Numbered from the stretch's first letter, positions 28,734 through 37,821 are shown. The stretch is 64,000 nucleotides of DNA from RYN-230 sp963717125 (GCA_963717125.1 CAVQVG010000009.1:82760-146759), one strand, 5' to 3'. A program made the numbers and translations. Notes: a model not told the origin generated them from the sequence alone.

Positions 28734-30523
28734 CAAGGCCGCGTAGTTAAGGGCTTGGTGGGTTTGTCCAGGTTAGGGCGGAGCGGGCAGGGCGTAGGTT
28801 CCGGGGCTGGTGCGGGTGAGGAAGCCGGTGTGGGCCCATCTGGCGAGCTGGGTGAGCAGGTTGCGCTGGGGGACGTGGAGTGCGGCGGCGAGTTCGCGGC
28901 CGGTCCAGGTCTGGCTGGGGTGGGTTTGCATGAGGGCCATGATGTGGTGGCGGCGGGTGGCGGGCTGGGGGCGGCGGCGTTTGCGGGGGCTGGGGCGGGT
29001 GTTTTTGCCGGTGGGTGGGGTGGTGATGGTGATGTCGATGGCGGTGATGGTGGTGGGGTGGGCTGGGCGGGGGTCATCGGGCCGGCCGGGGTAGCGGGAT
29101 CTGCTGTTTTTGACTTTGCGGCTGCTGTAGCGGGGGCGGCGGGGTGGCAGCAGGCTGGTCAGGACGGTGTGGGTGATGACGCCGGGTGTGGTGAGGGCGG
29201 TGGCGGTGGTGAGCTGGTCGCGGGCGGCTTGCAGGGCGGTGGTGAAGCTGGCCCGGTCAGGGTCGGTGCCGGGGCGGGTGGCGGTGGCGTCGGTCATGGC
29301 CCTGCGCAGCAGCTGGTAGAGGGCCAGCAGGGCCCAGGTTTCCTGTTCCAGGCCGGGCCGGTCGCCGGAGCGCAGGACGTGGCCCTGCAGCAGGGTGTGG
29401 CGCAGGGCGTAGTAGGCGGACTCGATTTCCCACCGTTCGTGATACAGCCGCACCAGGATCGCAGCGGGGTAGCGGTGGTGGTCGAGCAGGGTGGTGATCA
29501 GCCGGTAGCCGCCGCTGGTGGTGCTGCCGTCGCGGCCGGTCACGCTCACGTGCGCGTCGATGATCCGCACGTCGCACCCGGCGATGCGTGAGCGGTAGGA
29601 CCCGTCGGGGAAGACTTCCAGGACCAGCGGGCTGCGGGAGGCTTTGGCCCGGGCCAGGAAATGCGCCCCGGTGGCGGCGAGGTCAGCGAGGAAGGCGCCG
29701 TTGTCGTAGGCGCGGTCGGTCAGCACCAGCATCCCGGGCCCGAGCAGGGGCAGCAGGCGGCGGGCCAGGGCCGGCTCGTCCCCATCCGCTGCGGCGCCGA
29801 TCACCGCGCCGAGCAGCCCGCGGGTGCCGGTCTCGGCCAGGGTCAGCAGCCGCAGCGCCGGATAGCCGGCATACCCGTGCGGGTGGCGGATCCGGCCCAG
29901 CCAGGCCCGGTTGCGGGCGGTGTCGGGAACACGCAGTGAACTGCATCCATCGAACGCGACCGTGCGCAGCCCGCAAAAGCTCACCCCAGGCGCGTAAGGC
30001 CGGGCCAGCGGGCCGGCCAGCAGCTCGAACAGGGTCCTCAGCGGTGCCGGGCCGAGCCGGCGGCGCAGGTCGCGCAGCGCCTTCTCCGACGGGCAGGCCA
30101 CCTCCAGGCCGGGCAGGCCGGCCAGCCCGGCGGTCAGCTTGCCCCATACCCGCGCATAGCCCAGCTGCGGGAACAGGCCAAGCGCGAGCACGAAGTACAC
30201 CCCAGCCCGCGAGGGCAGGCTGCGCAGCCGCCGCTGCACCGTTTTCGTCTGCTCCAGCACATCATCGACCAGCTCGAACGGCACCAGCTGGGTTAACTCC
30301 CCCAGGTGCCCGGGGGCGAAGACCCCGCCAGCGACCGTAACCGCGCGGGTGAACGTGACCATGCCAGGCGTGGCAGACTGAGCGCTCAACGGGACCTCGG
30401 GTAATCGGTGATCTTGGCAGATTCCGATCTACCAGAGGTCCCGTCCCATGCCACCCCGCCACGCCACACCCGAACTCAAGACCCGCTTGACCCCAGCCAA
30501 GATCTCTTAACTACGCGGCATTG
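28734..30523. mobile_element. Complete IS4-family insertion sequence (1,790 bp)
   Basis: The element is bounded by 18-bp terminal inverted repeats (28734-28751 CAAGGCCGCGTAGTTAAG; 30506-30523, reverse complement CAATGCCGCGTAGTTAAG; 17 of 18 identical) and 10-bp direct repeats. It carries one intact transposase gene on the minus strand. The intact frame, near-perfect ends and exact target duplication point to a recent insertion. It splits a REP-like palindrome exactly at its loop. Confidence 0.92.
28773..30389 (-). CDS. IS4-family DDE transposase
   Basis: A 538-residue transposase without frameshifts. Catalytic residues fit IS4: Asp147 in VAFDGCS, Asp225 in LTDRAYDN and Glu323 in the YxxRxxxE motif of YHERWEIE; the lysine usually seven residues later is Arg. 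An N-terminal IS4-type region precedes the catalytic core. The last 110 residues are basic and end in a helix-turn-helix-like segment (WTGRELAAALHVPQRNLLTQL), an unusual C-terminal extension that may bind DNA. The gene fills most of the element. Confidence 0.93.
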   Translation of the reverse strand: MSAQSATPGMVTFTRAVTVAGGVFAPGHLGELTQLVPFELVDDVLEQTKTVQRRLRSLPSRAGVYFVLALGLFPQLGYARVWGKLTAGLAGLPGLEVACPSEKALRDLRRRLGPAPLRTLFELLAGPLARPYAPGVSFCGLRTVAFDGCSSLRVPDTARNRAWLGRIRHPHGYAGYPALRLLTLAETGTRGLLGAVIGAAADGDEPALARRLLPLLGPGMLVLTDRAYDNGAFLADLAATGAHFLARAKASRSPLVLEVFPDGSYRSRIAGCDVRIIDAHVSVTGRDGSTTSGGYRLITTLLDHHRYPAAILVRLYHERWEIESAYYALRHTLLQGHVLRSGDRPGLEQETWALLALYQLLRRAMTDATATRPGTDPDRASFTTALQAARDQLTTATALTTPGVITHTVLTSLLPPRRPRYSSRKVKNSRSRYPGRPDDPRPAHPTTITAIDITITTPPTGKNTRPSPRKRRRPQPATRRHHIMALMQTHPSQTWTGRELAAALHVPQRNLLTQLARWAHTGFLTRTSPGTYALPAPP

Positions 30524-30533
30524 CGCTCTGGCA
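30524..30533 (+). repeat. Target-site duplication, right copy
   Basis: CGCTCTGGCA, identical to 28724-28733. Confidence 0.88.
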
Positions 30534-30553
30534 ACACTGATCGGTTGATCACG
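30534..30553 (+). repeat. Right arm of the REP-like hairpin interrupted by the IS
   Basis: ACACTGATCGGTTGATCACG pairs with 28704-28723 (19 of 20). Removing the IS and one duplication restores a hairpin with 20-bp arms and a 10-base loop. Confidence 0.85.
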
Positions 30554-30669
30554 AGCGGGGGTTGGGGTGCGGAAGTTCCCAGGTGCGGGGGTTGCGGGGT
30601 CCGGGGTGGCCGGTTGCCGCCAGGATGCGGGCGTTGCGGGTGCGCGCGTTCCGGGGGAGGGGGGGCGGG

Positions 30670-31080
30670 TTAGCCGCTGATGTCGGGGCCGGCCCGGGTG
30701 ATGGTGATGCGCACGATGCAGCGGCGGTCGCGGACCATGGCCGCCCGGTACTCGGCCCAGTCCGGGTGCTCGCCGGAGACTCGCCGGTAGTAGTCCACCA
30801 GGTGGTCCATGGCGTCGGGCAGCGAGATGATCTCCGCGGTGCCGTCCACCTGGACCCACTGGCCGAAGAACGCGTCGGTGAACACGCACAGCGAGGCAGT
30901 TGGGTTGCGGCGCAGGTTCCTGGTCTTGACCGCGGTCTCGCGGGTGCTGATGAGGACCAGCCCGGCGTCGTCCACGCCACAGGTCACCGGGGACAGTTGC
31001 GGACGCCCGTCGGCGCGGGCAGTCGCCAGCACGGCCCGGTGGTTGGCGCGCAAGAACTCCCGGGCCTGCTCGAGATCCAT
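30670..31080 (-). CDS. PPOX-class (pyridoxamine oxidase-like) F420/FMN-binding protein
   Basis: A 136-residue split-barrel flavin/deazaflavin-binding protein. Recognisable stretches are FLRANHRAVLATARADGRPQ, the cofactor-phosphate region STRETAVKTRNLRRNPTASL, and WVQVDGTAEIISL. In actinobacteria such proteins often use F420 and are called PPOX-class F420-dependent enzymes; the substrate is unknown. It lies 3 bp downstream of the DUF4287 gene on the same strand, so the two probably form an operon. Confidence 0.85.
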   Translation of the reverse strand: MDLEQAREFLRANHRAVLATARADGRPQLSPVTCGVDDAGLVLISTRETAVKTRNLRRNPTASLCVFTDAFFGQWVQVDGTAEIISLPDAMDHLVDYYRRVSGEHPDWAEYRAAMVRDRRCIVRITITRAGPDISG

Positions 31081-31083
31081 GGG

Positions 31084-31317
31084 TCAGGCGGTGTTCAATC
31101 GCAAGCGGCGGCGGACCTCGTACTCGTGCACGATCGCGGAGGCGTACCCGTGGGACAGGCCATGCTCGTCGGACAGCCAGTGCGCGCGCTCTTCGCACCG
31201 CGAGAACGGCGGTCCAGATTCGAGACTCATGAACCACTCTCGGAGGTCGCGCCCGGTGACAGACGGGATACGGGCGAGGATGTTCTTGTGCATTTCCGGA
31301 GAGTGATTCAGGGACAT
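31084..31317 (-). CDS. DUF4287-like small protein
   Basis: A 77-residue protein from ATG 31317, which has GGAGG a few bases upstream. An in-frame ATG further upstream lacks such a site and adds unrelated residues. The helical body (ILARIPSVTGRDLREWF) and the end LSDEHGLSHGYASAIVHEY fit DUF4287. Family members occur with PPOX or DUF5655 domains, but no activity is known. Confidence 0.75.
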   Translation of the reverse strand: MSLNHSPEMHKNILARIPSVTGRDLREWFMSLESGPPFSRCEERAHWLSDEHGLSHGYASAIVHEYEVRRRLRLNTA

Positions 31318-31448
31318 GGCCACCTCCAGGGGCGAACAGCTCTTGGAGTTGAGAGTGCACCACCGGCAGGCCGCTGACAACCCCCTGGCGTAAGCGTTCC
31401 GCAATGCCCCGGATGGTCCCCGGTAACGAAGCCGTTGCCAGGCTGGGA

Positions 31449-32669
31449 TCAGCTCAGCCGCTCCACGATCATCGCCATGCCCTGGCCGCCGCCCACGCAC
31501 ATGGTCTCCAGACCGAACGTCTTGTCGTGGAAGGCCAGGCTGTTCAGCAGCGTGGAGGTGATCCGGGCGCCGGTCATGCCGAACGGGTGGCCGACCGCGA
31601 TCGCCCCGCCGTTCACGTTGAGCTTGTCGATGTCGATGCCGAGGTCCCGGTAGGACGGGATGACCTGGGCGGCGAACGCCTCGTTGATCTCCACCAGGTC
31701 GATGTCGTCGATGGTCATCCCGGCCCGGCTGAGCGCCTGGCGGGAGGCCTGCACCGGGCCGAGGCCCATGATCTCCGGGGACAGCGCGGTCACCCCGGTG
31801 GACACGATCCGGGCCAGCGGGGTGATGCCCAGCTCGGCCGCCTTGACGTCGCTCATCACCACGACCGCGGCCGCGCCGTCGTTGAGCGGGCAGCAGTTGC
31901 CCGCGGTGACCGTGCCGTCCGGGCGGAACACCGGCTTCAGCCCGGCCACCTTCTCCAGGGTGGTGCCGGGGCGCGGGCCGTCGTCGGCGCTCGCCGTGGT
32001 GCCGTCGGGCAGCGTGACCGGCGTGATGTCCCGCTGCCAGAACCCGTTAGCGAGTGCCTTCTCGGCCATGTTCTGCGACCGGACGCCGAACTCGTCCTGT
32101 TCGGCGCGGGTGATCCCGCGCAGCTGGGCCAGGTTCTCCGCGGTCTGGCCCATCGCGATATAGATGTCCGGGATGGCGCTGTCCTCGCGCGGGTCGTGCC
32201 AGACCGGGGCGCCGGCCTCGGCGCGCTGCACCGACCGGGTCTCCGCGTCGGCGAACACCGCGTTGTGCGTGTCCGGCCAGCTGTCGCTGCTGCCGTGGCC
32301 GAACCGGCTGACGCACTCCACGCCGGCCGAGATGAACGCGTCACCCTCGCCGGCCTTGATGGCGTGGAAGGCCATCCGGGTGGTCTGCAGCGACGAGGAG
32401 CAGTACCGGGTGATGGTGGTGCCGGGCAGGTTGTCGTAGCCGAGCATGACGGCGATCACCCGGGCCAGGTTGAAGCCCTGCTCGCCGCCGGGCAGCCCGC
32501 AGCCGAGCATCAGGTCGTCGATGTCGTCCGGGCTGAGCTGCGGGACCTTGGCCAAGGCCGCGGTGATCAGCTGGCAGGTCAGGTCGTCGGGGCGGATCGA
32601 GGTCATTGACCCCTTGAACGCGCGGCCGATGGGGGACCGGGCGGTAGCGACGATGACGGCCTCGGGCAT
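31449..32669 (-). CDS. Acetyl-CoA C-acyltransferase (thiolase)
   Basis: A 406-residue thiolase that cleaves or forms beta-ketoacyl-CoA. The nucleophile is Cys90 in TRYCSSSLQTT, the active-site histidine lies in GGAIAVGHPFGMTGAR, and the second cysteine in ETMCVGGGQGMAM. EINEAFAAQ is intact. The usual NSSGxNDGAA loop reads NCCPLNDGAA. It is more likely degradative (FadA-like) than biosynthetic but sequence alone does not decide. It is divergent from the cystathionine beta-synthase gene with a 179-bp shared upstream region. Confidence 0.93.
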   Translation of the reverse strand: MPEAVIVATARSPIGRAFKGSMTSIRPDDLTCQLITAALAKVPQLSPDDIDDLMLGCGLPGGEQGFNLARVIAVMLGYDNLPGTTITRYCSSSLQTTRMAFHAIKAGEGDAFISAGVECVSRFGHGSSDSWPDTHNAVFADAETRSVQRAEAGAPVWHDPREDSAIPDIYIAMGQTAENLAQLRGITRAEQDEFGVRSQNMAEKALANGFWQRDITPVTLPDGTTASADDGPRPGTTLEKVAGLKPVFRPDGTVTAGNCCPLNDGAAAVVVMSDVKAAELGITPLARIVSTGVTALSPEIMGLGPVQASRQALSRAGMTIDDIDLVEINEAFAAQVIPSYRDLGIDIDKLNVNGGAIAVGHPFGMTGARITSTLLNSLAFHDKTFGLETMCVGGGQGMAMIVERLS

Positions 32670-32749
32670 AGCGAGCTCCCTTGCTGACGCTGATTACTGA
32701 CCAGTAGCTTACGACACGCTGCTGCCTCCATAATCCCTGGGTGCGGCCG

Positions 32750-32816
32750 GGTGGGGTAGCGTCGGCGATCGCGTGGGTCAGGGATGACCGGCCCCGGTGG
32801 GATAGCGTCAATGATC
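32750..32816 (+). repeat. Direct repeats in the divergent promoter region
   Basis: GTGGGGTAGCGTCGGCGATC at about 32750 and GTGGGATAGCGTCAATGATC at about 32797 are imperfect direct copies about 47 bp apart. Each holds TAGCGT, a possible -10 hexamer. They lie upstream of the cystathionine beta-synthase gene. Confidence 0.45.
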
Positions 32817-32848
32817 AATGCAGGTCAGATCGGCCGAGGTGGTTGGCG

Positions 32849-34234
32849 ATGCAGGTGCACGAATCCCTGATCGAGCTGGTCGGGAACACCCCGCTGGTCC
32901 GGCTGGGCCGGGTGACCAAGGGGGTGGGCGGGGGCCACGAGCCCGCCGTGCTGGCCAAGGTGGAGTACTTCAACCCGGGCGGCTCGGTCAAGGACCGGAT
33001 CGCGCTGCGCATGGTGGAGGCGGCGGAGGCGTCCGGCGCGCTCCAGCCGGGCGGCACCATCATCGAGCCGACCTCCGGCAACACCGGGGTGGGGCTGGCC
33101 ATCGTGGCCGCGCAGAAGGGCTACCGGTGCCTGTTCGTCTGCCCGGACAAGGTCGGCTCGGACAAGATCAGCGTGCTCCGCGCGTACGGCGCCGAGGTGG
33201 TGGTCTGCCCGGGGTCGGTGCCACCCGAGCACCCGGACTCCTATTACTCGGTGTCCACCCGGCTGGCCAGCCAGACCCCGGGTGGCTGGAAACCGGACCA
33301 GTACGCCAACCCGGAGAACCCGGCCTCGCACTATCACTCGACCGGCCCGGAGATCTGGGCGCAGACCGAGGGCCACGTCACCCACTTCGTCGCGGGCATC
33401 GGCACCGGGGGCACCATCACCGGCACCGGCCGGTACCTGAAGGAGGTGTCCGGCGGCCGGGTCCGGGTCATCGGGGCCGACCCGGAGGGCTCGGTGTACT
33501 CCGGCGGGACCGGGCGCCCGTACCTGGTCGAGGGGGTGGGCGAGGACCTCTGGCCGCCCAACTACGACCCGGCCGTGTGCGACGAGGTGATCGCGGTCAG
33601 CGACGCCGAATCGTTCCTGATGACCCGGCGGCTGGCCCGGGAGGAGGCGCTGCTCACCGGCGGTTCGTGCGGGCTGGCCGTGGTGGCCGCGCTGCGCGTC
33701 GCGGCGGCGGCCGCCGCGGAGGACGTGATCGTGGTACTCCTGCCGGACACCGGCCGCGGCTACCTGTCCAAGATCTTCAACGACGAGTGGATGGCCGACT
33801 ACGGCTTCCTCACCTCGGAGACCACCGAGCCGAAGGTGGCCGACGTGCTGGCGCGGAAGCAGCCCGGGCTGCCCGAGTTCGTGCACGCGCATCCCGAGGA
33901 GACGGTGGCCGCCGCCATCGACCTGCTCCGTGAGTACAACGTGTCGCAGCTTCCGGTGATGAAGGAGGAGCCGCCGGTCATGGTGGCCGAGGTGGTCGGC
34001 TCGATCGTGGAACGCGACCTGCTGGACGCGCTGGTCTCCGGCCGGGCCCGGCCGCAGGACGCGCTGGAGAGCCACATGTCGGCGCCGCTGCCGATGGTCG
34101 GCTCGGGCGAGCCGCTGACCCAGGCGCTCGGCCCACTGGAGCAGGCCGGGGCGGCCCTGGTGCTGGTGGACGGCAAGCCGGCTGGCATGATCACGCCGCA
34201 GGACGTGCTCGGCTTCCTGGCCAGCAGTTCCTGA
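32849..34234 (+). CDS. Cystathionine beta-synthase
   Basis: This PLP enzyme condenses serine and homocysteine to cystathionine in reverse transsulfuration. The 461-residue protein has the catalytic domain (PLP Lys48 in NPGGSVKDRIA, phosphate loop GTGGTITGTG, EPTSGNTGVGLA) and a C-terminal pair of CBS domains (about residues 340-460) that may bind adenosyl ligands. ATG 32849 has GAGG upstream; the longer upstream frame is not conserved. A cystathionine gamma-synthase gene follows after one intervening gene. Confidence 0.93.
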   Translation: MQVHESLIELVGNTPLVRLGRVTKGVGGGHEPAVLAKVEYFNPGGSVKDRIALRMVEAAEASGALQPGGTIIEPTSGNTGVGLAIVAAQKGYRCLFVCPDKVGSDKISVLRAYGAEVVVCPGSVPPEHPDSYYSVSTRLASQTPGGWKPDQYANPENPASHYHSTGPEIWAQTEGHVTHFVAGIGTGGTITGTGRYLKEVSGGRVRVIGADPEGSVYSGGTGRPYLVEGVGEDLWPPNYDPAVCDEVIAVSDAESFLMTRRLAREEALLTGGSCGLAVVAALRVAAAAAAEDVIVVLLPDTGRGYLSKIFNDEWMADYGFLTSETTEPKVADVLARKQPGLPEFVHAHPEETVAAAIDLLREYNVSQLPVMKEEPPVMVAEVVGSIVERDLLDALVSGRARPQDALESHMSAPLPMVGSGEPLTQALGPLEQAGAALVLVDGKPAGMITPQDVLGFLASSS

Positions 34235-34765
34235 TCCGGTAACGGCCCGGCTGGCGCATTTTGCCCGCTAAAAGGATCGAGTTTCCGATCTGTGATACGT
34301 GTTGCCCATGCTGCCAATGGTGCGAAAAGGGGACCTGGCCGCCGGAATCTTAATTCCGGTCGCTGACCGAAACCGCACAGCCTTAATTTAAGCCTACGCA
34401 AAAATCGTCGGCCCGTCACTCAGTGGCCTACTAAGCAGTTGTCAAAGTCTTGCCTGGTCAGGGCGTCATCGTAATGGATCGGCAGGACACAAGTGCACGT
34501 CCCTGATAGTTCCTTCTGAGGATGACAAAATTGTCATCCTCGCCGACGCCGACACAATGCGCGTCACATTTGATGCGAACTGCGATCTCTTACTCGCCGC
34601 CCTACCCCGGGGAGACGCACCCTGATTCCGCTGGCCGGGATCGTGCGGGTGCCGGGCGCAAGGTACGGCGGGCGGGCTTCGCAGGCGCCCGCGCCTGCAC
34701 TGTCAAGTCCGGGAACGGCGCCGCCGTCGCCGACGGCAGCGCCGCTGTCCAAGGAGGAAAAGGAC
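34235..34765. other. 531-bp intergenic region with an operator-like palindrome
   Basis: No gene is seen; base composition is more AT-rich than its neighbours. A palindrome at 34518-34541 (arms GAGGATGACAA and TTGTCATCCTC around AA) could be a regulator site or terminator, and a smaller CCGGAAT/ATTCCGG palindrome lies near 34340. The region probably holds the promoter of the Tat-exported protein. Confidence 0.5.
34518..34541. promoter_or_regulatory. Perfect 11-bp-arm palindrome, possible operator
   Basis: GAGGATGACAA-AA-TTGTCATCCTC is a perfect inverted repeat about 225 bp before the ATG at 34766. The protein that would bind it is unknown. Confidence 0.4.
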
Positions 34766-36622
34766 ATGGATGCAGCGGAACTGAAGGGCGTACTACTGAG
34801 CCGGCGGTCCGCGCTCGCGGGAGGCGGTGCCGCCGCCTTCCTGATCTCCCAGGCGGTGCTGTTCGAGCGGATCGGCTGGGCGCCCAAGCGTCGGCCGTCC
34901 GCGAACGCAGCCGCCGCCTCCACCCCTGAATTCCCCGATATCCAGTTCGACCTGGGCGCCTTCATCAACCCGGCGCAGGTCTTCAACGACGGCGCGGGTA
35001 ACGTCACCGCGCAGCTACCACCCGTCTACAGCCTGTTCCTGCCGGTCGTGCTGACCCGCAGGCCGACGGCTGATGATCAGGCCACGCTGGCCCAGGCGCT
35101 GGACACCATCGAGGCCAGTTACCCGGCCAGCCCGGCGGGCGTGCTGATCTTCTCGGTGTCCTACGGCCTGCCGTACTTCAGCCGGCTGCCCCAGGCGCTG
35201 GTCACCCGCCACATGCCGATGCTGCTGTCGGACTCGAGCCGCCCGGTGCTCGAAGAGGCGATCCCGTTCCCCACCGACGTGGTGGACGGCCTGGTCGGCG
35301 GCCCGGGCGCGATCGTCCCCGGCATCACCAAGGACCGCTTCAACGTCGATGTGGTGATCGAGTCCAACGACATGGTGTTCCACCTGCGCAGCGACTCGCT
35401 GACCAACCTGACCTCGGTGTCGCTGTGGCTGCAGGGCAGCAACGACCTGAACGGCCAGCACGTGCCCTCGCCCGACTTCGGCGGGCTGCTCAGCTTCCAG
35501 ACGCCGCGCGTCCAGTTCGTCCAGCCCGGCCTGCCGCGCAAGCTGGCCGACGAGCACGGCTTCGAGTTCGCGTCCCGGGTCAACCCGGACTCGACGATGG
35601 CGATGGGGTTCGTGGACCAGCAGACCAACGCGTCCGGCCCGGCCGCGATCACCACGTTCGTGGGCAACGCGTCGGCCAAGCTGACCAGCGCGCAGCCCGG
35701 CGACTACTTCGACAATGGCTCGATCGCGCACTTCTCGCACGTGATCGAGGACCTGTACCAGTTCTACGCGCTGCCCCACCAGGACCCCAGGCACCCGGAC
35801 GGGGAGCCGTTCACCGAGCGGTGCCAGTACATGTTCCGCTCCAACCAGCTCGGCACGCCCAGCGGGATACCGTCGGTCGGCCACACCGAGCAGTTCCGCG
35901 ACGGCGGCGGCCCGGCGTTCATCAACAACGTGTTCCAGGGCACCGCGGCCGCGATGCTCGGGGCCCGGGACGCGCACGGCAAGTTCACCCCGGGCAACGC
36001 CCGGCTCGGCGCCACGTTCACCGGTGAGCCCCGGATCGGCCACGAGGCGGCGCTGCAGCAGGTGTCCCGGGCGGCCGATAGCACGCCGCTGCACATCCGG
36101 GCGGACGGCCCCGGGCTGGATGGCATGGACGTGCCCGCCTTCCGCACGTTCCCGGCACCAGCCGGGGCCGAGGTGCCGGCCGGCAGCAACCAGTTCAAGC
36201 TGCAGTTCTTCATCTACGTGCCGACCGCGGACCTGTTCGCCCGGATGCGCACCCAGCAGGCTGCGCAGCAGTTCCAGAAGGACTTCCTGGACGGCGAGAC
36301 CGACGACAACGGCCTGGAGCGGCACATCACCGCGACCCGGCGGCAGAACTTCCTGGTCCCGCCCCGGCGGCACCGGGCCTTCCCGCTGCTGGAGCTGGCC
36401 GACAGCCAGTCCGGCCAGCACGCGAGCCGGTCCCGGTCAGCCGGGACCAGCGGGTCCAGGTCCAGCGGGTCGTCCGGGTCCGGGTCCGGCGGATCCAACG
36501 GCTCCGGGTCCGGCGGGTCGAACGGGTCCGGGTCCGGCGGGTCCGGTGACGGGCATGGCGGCTCCGGCGGCCACGGTAACCATCACGGTGGTGGCTCGGG
36601 CGGCCGGCACCGCAACGGCTGA
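34766..36622 (+). CDS. Predicted Tat-exported protein with Gly/Ser/His tail
   Basis: A 618-residue protein from ATG 34766, with AAGGAGG 9 nt upstream. The N-terminus (LLSRRSALAGGGAAAFLIS) has the twin-arginine pattern, so it is probably exported folded, perhaps with a cofactor. The body may relate to dye-decolorising peroxidase-like (ferredoxin-like barrel) proteins: MGFVDQQTNASGP is a weak match to the Dyp GFxDG motif. That link is tentative and no heme ligand is proven. The last 90 residues are Gly/Ser-rich with GSGSGGSN repeats and a histidine-rich end, which may bind metal. It lies between two transsulfuration genes but shares no obvious link with them. Confidence 0.6.
   Translation: MDAAELKGVLLSRRSALAGGGAAAFLISQAVLFERIGWAPKRRPSANAAAASTPEFPDIQFDLGAFINPAQVFNDGAGNVTAQLPPVYSLFLPVVLTRRPTADDQATLAQALDTIEASYPASPAGVLIFSVSYGLPYFSRLPQALVTRHMPMLLSDSSRPVLEEAIPFPTDVVDGLVGGPGAIVPGITKDRFNVDVVIESNDMVFHLRSDSLTNLTSVSLWLQGSNDLNGQHVPSPDFGGLLSFQTPRVQFVQPGLPRKLADEHGFEFASRVNPDSTMAMGFVDQQTNASGPAAITTFVGNASAKLTSAQPGDYFDNGSIAHFSHVIEDLYQFYALPHQDPRHPDGEPFTERCQYMFRSNQLGTPSGIPSVGHTEQFRDGGGPAFINNVFQGTAAAMLGARDAHGKFTPGNARLGATFTGEPRIGHEAALQQVSRAADSTPLHIRADGPGLDGMDVPAFRTFPAPAGAEVPAGSNQFKLQFFIYVPTADLFARMRTQQAAQQFQKDFLDGETDDNGLERHITATRRQNFLVPPRRHRAFPLLELADSQSGQHASRSRSAGTSGSRSSGSSGSGSGGSNGSGSGGSNGSGSGGSGDGHGGSGGHGNHHGGGSGGRHRNG
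36460..36560 (+). repeat. Gly/Ser coding repeat at the 3' end
   Basis: Repeats of TCCGGGTCCGGCGGG-like units encode GSGSGGSN blocks in the disordered tail of the exported protein. Confidence 0.7.
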
Positions 36623-36636
36623 TCAGCTGTGACAGA

Positions 36637-37821
36637 GTGTCATGGGTGACGATCAAGAACTCTGCTGGCGGATTCGAGACCCGGGCCATCCATGCCGGGC
36701 AGGAGGCTGACCCGCGGACCGGTGCCGTGGTGCCACCCATCTACCAGGTGTCCACCTACAAGCAGGACGGGGTGGGCGGTCTGCGGGACGGTTACGAGTA
36801 CTCGCGGACCGCCAACCCGACCCGGACCGCGCTGGAGGAGTGCCTGGCCGCGCTCGAAGGCGGCGCCCGGGCGTTCGCGTTCGCGTCCGGCATGGCGGCG
36901 GAGGACTGCCTGGTCCGGGCGGCCTGCGCGCCGGGGGATCACGTGCTCATCCCGGACGACGCCTACGGCGGCACGTTCCGGCTGATGTCCCGGGTGCTGA
37001 GCGGCTGGGGGATCAGCTACCGCCCGGTGCACCTGCCCGACACCCGGGCGGTGCGGGACGCGCTGGCCGAGCGGCCCGCCCGGCTGCTGTGGGCCGAGAC
37101 GCCGACCAACCCGCTGCTGGCCATCGCGGACATCGGCGCGCTGGCCCAGCTGGCGCACGACGCGGGGGCGCTGCTGGTGGTGGACAACACGTTCGCCTCG
37201 CCGTACCTGCAGCAGCCGCTGGCGCTGGGCGCGGACGCCGTGGTGCACTCGACCACGAAGTACCTCGGCGGCCACTCCGACGTGGTCGGCGGCGCACTGG
37301 TCATCGCGGCCGGCGCGGCCGGCGCCCGCGGCCCGCTCAGCGAGCAGATCAGCTTCCTGGAGAACGCCACCGGCGCGATCGCGGGGCCGTTCGACGCCTG
37401 GCTGACGTTGCGCGGGATCAAGACCCTGGCGGTCCGGATGGACCGGCACGCGCAGAACGCGGCCCGGGTGGCCGACATGCTGGCCGCGCACCCGGCGGTG
37501 ACCGAGGTGCTGTACCCGGGCCTGCCCGGGCACCCGGGCCACGAGGTGGCGGCCAAGCAGATGCGCGGCTTCGGCGGGATGGTGTCGTTCCGGGTGCGCG
37601 GCGGCGAGGCAGCCGCGGTCGAGGTGTGCGGCCGGACGCAGTTGTTCACGCTGGGCGAGTCGCTGGGCGGGGTGGAGTCGCTGATCGAGCACCCGGGCCG
37701 GATGACGCACGCCTCGGTGGCCGGGTCGCCGCTGGAGGTGCCCCCCGACCTGGTCCGGCTGTCGGTCGGCATCGAGACGGCCGAGGACCTGCTCGAAGAC
37801 CTGCGCCAGGCGCTGGGCTAG
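36637..37821 (+). CDS. metB: Cystathionine gamma-synthase/gamma-lyase family enzyme
   Basis: A Cys/Met-metabolism PLP enzyme of about 394 residues. PLP Lys208 is in HSTTKYLGGHSDVVGG; YEYSRTANPTR and FASGMAAEDCL are typical, and the C-terminus has LGESLGGVESLIEHP. With cystathionine beta-synthase nearby, it could act as gamma-lyase (making cysteine) or gamma-synthase; these cannot be told apart by motif. GTG 36637 or GTG 36646 may be the start. The end overlaps a convergent gene by 4 nt. Confidence 0.9.
   Translation: MSWVTIKNSAGGFETRAIHAGQEADPRTGAVVPPIYQVSTYKQDGVGGLRDGYEYSRTANPTRTALEECLAALEGGARAFAFASGMAAEDCLVRAACAPGDHVLIPDDAYGGTFRLMSRVLSGWGISYRPVHLPDTRAVRDALAERPARLLWAETPTNPLLAIADIGALAQLAHDAGALLVVDNTFASPYLQQPLALGADAVVHSTTKYLGGHSDVVGGALVIAAGAAGARGPLSEQISFLENATGAIAGPFDAWLTLRGIKTLAVRMDRHAQNAARVADMLAAHPAVTEVLYPGLPGHPGHEVAAKQMRGFGGMVSFRVRGGEAAAVEVCGRTQLFTLGESLGGVESLIEHPGRMTHASVAGSPLEVPPDLVRLSVGIETAEDLLEDLRQALG

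Noticed and set aside
28593..29591. Glycine-rich 332-codon frame on the plus strand within the IS
   Set aside because: It is antisense to the intact transposase and lacks any motif.
34643..34765. Longer N-terminus for the Tat-exported protein from 34643
   Set aside because: A strong ribosome site precedes ATG 34766, and the twin-arginine signal is placed properly only from there.
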